The position numbers and the translations under genes are program-made. A stretch of 64,000 nucleotides of DNA from Mytilus galloprovincialis. Lineage: Eukaryota; Mollusca; Bivalvia; Mytilida; Mytilidae. The notes under the pieces were generated by a model that saw only the letters and a program-made list of their open reading frames with translations, was not told the origin of the DNA and made no database searches. The stretch lies in the NCBI RefSeq assembly GCF_965363235.1, contig NC_134845.1, positions 29,266,524-29,330,523 of the forward strand, read 5' to 3'. Shown here piece after piece: positions 59,481 through 64,000 of this stretch. Position 1 is the stretch's first letter. Each line of letters opens with the position of its first letter.

Positions 59481-60619
59481 TAGACAATTCGAATTGAGAC
59501 GTACATGCATATATTGTATAAGATGAGATGTATGTTCTTAAAAGAGTATACATCTTAAGATACATTTCATGATCTATTTGTCTTGTATCTTGTATTGTTT
59601 ATTTTATTTTTTAAGAAATGGAAACCGAAAATGACTAAATGCTACAACTGTGAGGAGAAGTCTGATTATACAAATATAATAATTGGTATACAGCAACTAA
59701 ACACCATGATAACTCCCTTGTAATAAAAGAAAAGTGTCTAAAAAGTGGAAAATATGAATATTAATCAAGACATTGAAATGTTATTCCTGGTGTCTTTCGA
59801 TGCACTGGACATGATATACACAGTTTGTATTTGTCTATCATTGCTGAAGGATCATATTTAGGCTAATGATCTATTCATTTCATTGTTGATTTTATCTGAA
59901 ATTTTATTCACATTTTATGTTCAATGGCAATAAAAATGGGAGGGATTAAGTGTGTGTGTTTTTTTATGTTTTTTTATTAATAGGTTTCTTTTTTTAGTCT
60001 TCGGAGTTCACCACAAGAAATATTATTAACTGTAAAATCAAAAGTAGCATGGAATGAAGTTAAAATGAATATGAGACCCCTGCATAATGTTCTAGACACC
60101 GTTTTGTTAAGGATCAAGTTATATCTAAATGAACACTGGAAAGGAGTTGTATAACGCTCTCCAAACAGAATATTTGCATTAAATTTTCCTTTTGATATGT
60201 TTTTGATGACTTATTGGGAAAATATGATATTGTCCTTCACTTAATTACAGTTATAAACTAGAAAAAAGTCATTTTTTAAGGCCTAGAATACCTTCAAATT
60301 TTCTGTAAAAAACCCGGACCATTTGTCTAAAAACCCGGACGAAATCACAGTTGCTCTCGAAAAAACCCGGACAATAACAAACACTGATTTATTTAATAAA
60401 TACAAGGAAATTGAGATTCTTTGTTGATCAAAACATATATAGTTTTCAATATAAGATGGGTAGTAATGTTAAAAACTGTTATAATTACGAAATATTCGTT
60501 AATTGAACTTATCGCATGTTTTATCATTCGAAAAAGCCCGAACTACACTCGAAAAAAATGGACCAAATCACTCGAAAAACCACGATCCTAGCCCGACACT
60601 ATACCTACCGTGTATCTCT

Positions 60620-61190
60620 ATCTAATTAAAAGTGAAGCGTTGTTTTACACGCGACAATTTTGATATATTTACAGAAAAACATTTTGAAAATATATCTTTT
60701 ACAAGATCACCAGACTTACAAAGTAAAACTGAGAAAGGACATGGGACATTCATACATGTAGAAGTTCATAGAAATATATATACGACTGAAAAAAATTATA
60801 GCAACGGTCTCATATATATTCAGAAAACCACCAAAAAGTTTACATTCCGTTTTTTTGGTAATATTTTTGGAAACGCAAATGTTTAGATATGGGTTGTATA
60901 ATTATATTAATCATTTAACAAAATATTCACACAATGAGAAAGTCTAGAAAACAACAACGTATATCATAGTTTTAATGCGTTTGAAAGAACAAACTGATAA
61001 GCCATGCTGTTGTTTTGTAGGCATTGAAAATGTATTTTCGCCCTTCTTTCCCGAAGAAGAAATTGTGTCGGTTTTCTTTCTTCAAATTATCTATACATAA
61101 AATGTCTTTCTGGTATTAGTAGTCGGCTGATATTTGTGAATTTCAAAATCTCTCTAAGAAATAAATGTAAAAGACAGTCTAAAGATATTG
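60620..61190. other. spacer without recognisable features
   Basis: An 84-codon frame at 60632-60886 has no recognisable domain and lacks supporting splice or promoter context; not called. Confidence 0.4.
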
Positions 61191-61194
61191 GACA

Positions 61195-61340
61195 TTAAAC
61201 TCTTTTAAAAGTCGAAACTGACAATGACATGGCTAAAACGGAAAATAATAAAAACAAAAACAAAATTAAACAAAACAAAAAAATAGAAAACTTTACGACT
61301 GATCAACACGACCCCAACCAAAAACTGGGGTGTTCTTATG
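61195..61340 (+). repeat. family G copy
   Basis: GTCGAAACTGACAATGACAT, GGCTAAAACGG and GACCCCAACCAAAAACTGGG follow the family order. Confidence 0.55.
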
Positions 61341-61543
61341 AAATTGGGTATATTTTGTGTGACTTATAATTATATTTATCGCTATTTTGTGCATTTTTCC
61401 TTTGATCTTTTTTTGTGATAAATTTCATATGCTACTCGCTTGAGATGGAAAATTATCGCTAGAAACTAAACATGCACGTGGCGTTGCTAACGAAATTGAC
61501 ATGAAATTGACAACGTCGTCATAGGTAAACTAGCGATAAAAAT

Positions 61544-61638
61544 ATTATCATTGTTCATCTCAGCTCGATTGCCTTTCTCGCTTTCGCCGTCCCGGCTCAA
61601 GCGAGAAAATCAATCTCGCTGAGATGATCAACGATAAT
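61544..61638. repeat. palindrome P3 with TTCG-N9-CTCA core
   Basis: Arms ATTATCATTGTTCATCTCAG and its imperfect complement surround the 17-mer TTCG CCGTCCCGG CTCA (61583-61599), a 3-bp CCG/CGG stem around TCC. Architecture as in P1 and P2, sequence of the arms unrelated. Confidence 0.8.
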
Positions 61639-61734
61639 CTATAAATATCATTTATTACATTGGTTGCAATGAATTACATTGATTTCCCAGTTAGATAAAA
61701 ACCGATAATTTCACATGTGAAATAATATCAGATT

Positions 61735-61868
61735 ATTACATGGCATTTTTCATATCGCATGTATTATCAGCCCTAGGTTCAATATCAGCCCAAGAGCCGC
61801 ATGGCTCGAGGGCTGATATTGACCGAGGGCTGATAATACATGCGATATGAAAAATGACATGTTATGAT
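61735..61868. repeat. palindrome P4 with related GC core
   Basis: Arms of about 60 bp (TTTTTCATATCGCATGTATT, AATATCAGCCC and their complements) surround AAGA GCC GCAT GGC TCGA (about 61792-61809). On the minus strand the core reads TCGA-GCC...GGC-TCTT, close to the TTCG...CTCA form. Confidence 0.75.
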
Positions 61869-61869
61869 C

Positions 61870-62176
61870 TTTTTATCATATGCTTCAACAGTAGAGAAAA
61901 ATAACAGATTCATATAATGATCCTTCTACGTGGTTCCCGAAAAGAAGTTGAAAGAGTAAAAAGTTCACGGACGTTGGACCCAAAATTTGATACATTCAAT
62001 ATGAAATCTTTCTATCATATGCCTCAACTGAGGGAAAAAAAATCATTTAAATATTGACGAATCGACAAAAAATAATTCAACAACATACATAATGAACATT
62101 GTTTGGAAAAGTCAACTTTTTTAAAGTAACTTTCTAAATAATGTTTCAGAAAAACTTAAAAACTGCATTTATTTAA

Positions 62177-62208
<32 letters not shown>

Positions 62209-62740
62209 ATTTAATCATTTTACACCATATACTTTCCACTATTCAAATAATTGTTTTGTACACTACTTTGTAATGTTTTTCACTGAAAACGTAGCATTGA
62301 GATGTATTTTCCGGAATTTGCCGAGTATCACCGGAATGCCATGTGATAACGTTACGGAAAGGCATGTGATAACAATTGAATCATGTGATAAACTTTTCAT
62401 ATCAGCCCGCTAAGCACCAATTCGGAAAATATGGAAAATACTTAAATTTAATGCTATTATCATACGGTAAAAATCATATGTTATTTAGTCTAAGTATATG
62501 ATAAACGTGGTTATTTCACTCTCTGACGTCATACAACAATAGGCGTTGTCAAGACGTCGATAACGTCGGATCAAAACAAATTGTCAATGCGTAGGAAAAA
62601 GATATAGTTCCTTACATTTTCTACATTAATTTCATAAAAAAAAAGCCATTTACCAATGTAATGAAAAGAATAACTAATCGCCGTATTTGAATATCAAAAA
62701 TAAGACAACGCGTGACCGAACGACGCATGGATTAAACGAG
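61870..62740. other. spacer with a long T tract
   Basis: A T run lies near 62179-62201. ATATCAGCCC recurs near 62400, a fragment of the P4 arm. No gene supported. Confidence 0.4.
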
Positions 62741-62744
62741 TGCG

Positions 62745-63480
62745 CATAGTTATACTATAAGTATACTAGAACACACCCGTGATATATCGCGAGTCCGTGA
62801 CTGAATTAAAGTAAATAACTATGCGTAAAGCCTTATTTAAGTATTCATTTTTTGGTATTGTCATCTGATTAAGCCATTAAGATGCACTAGAACATATCAA
62901 TATTGGTAATATTTATTATTTGGAAAACAAAAGGGCTTGGAATGAAGTATTTTTTAATCAACAGCATTGTCCTATATTAGTTATAAGATCTTATTAAATA
63001 AAGATGGATCCTTTAATTCGCTGTTTTACGTCATGCCGGCTATCGATTGAAAACTGTACCTATAGGCTTTATTTTAAGTCCAGATTTTTAGTATTCGTAT
63101 TGTCATCTTAGAAAGTCATACTGATTAAAATACTACAATAGGGAACAATGTGACAATGATTGAATTTAGTAGTGTCAACCTCTTGATTATGACCCGTGTA
63201 TATAGCAAAATCCTAAATACACCGTTTGGTGGTGCTCCTGTCAGATGCGTAACGTACAGATAAGGTGATAGGTAACAGGTGAATATACTATTGGTATCGG
63301 TATCGGATTCGACCCGGAACTTGTTAATTATTGGCAATATTACAAAAAGTCTGGAAAGGTGTAATTTTTAGTCAACACCATTGTCCTATATTAGCTTTAT
63401 ATAAAGTTGAATTCTTTGATTTGTCGTTTTCACCCCATGACGTCTGATAAATTGGACCTCGTTATTTTAGTATTATTGTA
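62745..63480 (+). repeat. dispersed repeat with internal duplication
   Basis: ACTAGAACACACCCGTGATA starts a repeat also seen in part near 23.8 kb. Two related blocks containing ATTGTCCTATATTAG occur at 62965 and 63383, so the segment is internally duplicated and diverged. Confidence 0.5.
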
Positions 63481-63504
63481 TCTTGTGTGTACTATTGTTT
63501 GACT

Positions 63505-63600
63505 GTTTGTCTTTTTAGATTTTAGCCATGTTGTTGTCAGTTTATTTTTAATCTACGAGTTTAAATGTTCCTCCGGAATCCTTAAAATTCGGTCATCTTT
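63505..63600 (-). repeat. family G copy
   Basis: Reversed family G: GTTTGTCTTTTTAGATTTTA, GCCATGTTGTTGTCAGTTTA and CTACGAGTTTAAATGTTCC. Confidence 0.55.
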
Positions 63601-64000
63601 ATTAATTCTATAATTTTCATTATAACTTCATTATATCATTTTGAAGTAAAAATATTATTTTAATTCAAAAGAGAGCCATTATTATCTAAAAAAAAAAATC
63701 TTATAAAACTAGATTATTTAATAAATGTTGTTAACATATTCTGAACCTAAATTTGAATTGCACACATGATAAAATTTTAAGATTGGCAATCATATGTAGG
63801 AGAAAGAACTACATTCCCCAATTCATGTTATGTACATGTATCTAAGCTGTTCATCTCTTTCACTGACGTTACATGGGATTTTATGTTTTAAATCAACTGA
63901 AACAAAAAGAATAATTAGGAAAAAAATCATAGTTATATAACTATGTTTAGCAAAATGTCGCAACCTTCCTTCGGATTTAATGTAAATTGCATGTATAGTT
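63600..64000. other. spacer to the window end
   Basis: AT-rich; nothing recognised. Confidence 0.4.

Larger units (their letters stand above)
57469..60612. mobile_element. 3.14-kb inverted-repeat DNA element with TTTTTCGAG arrays
   Basis: The ends CACGGTAGGCATAGTGTC and (right, reverse complement) CACGGTAGGTATAGTGTC continue as a terminal inverted repeat of at least 50 bp. TATCTC flanks both sides (57463-57468, 60613-60618), a 6-bp target duplication. Subterminal zones on both sides hold many copies of GGGCTTTTTCGAGTG-like motifs (57500-57560, 57895-57955; reversed 60315-60370, 60525-60590), probably transposase-binding sites. No transposase is visible inside, so it is non-autonomous or gutted. 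Family C (58505-59020) and family A (59180-59380) copies are nested inside. Confidence 0.8.

Noticed and set aside
57469-60612. Polinton, because of the 6-bp target duplication
   Set aside because: The element is 3.1 kb, has different ends and shows no integrase, polymerase or capsid-like coding.
60632-60886. 84-codon open frame
   Set aside because: Composition and context are those of AT-rich spacer; no recognised domain.

Overview
The window is AT-rich metazoan DNA from a marine bivalve, most likely a mussel close to Mytilus. This rests on intron-bearing genes, tRNA-derived SINEs with TTCGAATC-type B boxes, a Penelope-like element with an N-terminal GIY-YIG domain, LINE tails, and many short dispersed repeats that I recognise as typical of mussel DNA. 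There is no operon structure and nothing prokaryotic. Only three host genes can be supported. Most of the rest is transposable elements, their fragments, and unannotated spacer.

Layout. 1-9.8 kb: two small inverted-repeat elements (862-1008, 2662-2872), scattered repeat copies and a 5'-truncated Penelope-like fragment (8155-9175). 9.9-12.5 kb: fossil Ty3/gypsy element. 13.3-14.6 kb: repeats and a SINE. 16.06-17.30 kb (-): intronless-CDS alpha-1,3-fucosyltransferase of family GT10. 20.8-22.6 kb: a foldback repeat, then a 24-unit 49/55-bp satellite array. 30.0-36.7 kb (+): four-exon ependymin-related secreted protein gene, with SINEs, a tandem-duplicated module and two palindromic elements in its introns. 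37-39.7 kb: LINE fragments cut by other repeats and an array of AGAACTG/CAGTTCT hairpin units. 41.9-46.05 kb (-): one nearly full-length Penelope-like unit with part of a second unit joined head to tail. 46-53.5 kb: dense repeats, including two ~430-450 bp giant palindromes. 53.96-56.10 kb (-): last exon of a mucin-like type I membrane protein gene. 57.47-60.61 kb: a 3.1-kb inverted-repeat element with a 6-bp target duplication and arrays of a TTTTTCGAG motif. 61.5-61.9 kb: two more palindromes.

The three host genes do not form an obvious pathway: one is a Golgi glycosyltransferase, one a secreted protein and one a heavily O-glycosylatable membrane protein. The most unusual signal is a set of palindromes (33.3, 34.0, 61.6 and probably 61.8 kb) that share one architecture: long arms around a core TTCG-(3-bp GC stem, 3-nt loop)-CTCA. 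The arm and stem sequences differ between copies, but pairing is kept. This looks like conservation of structure rather than of sequence.
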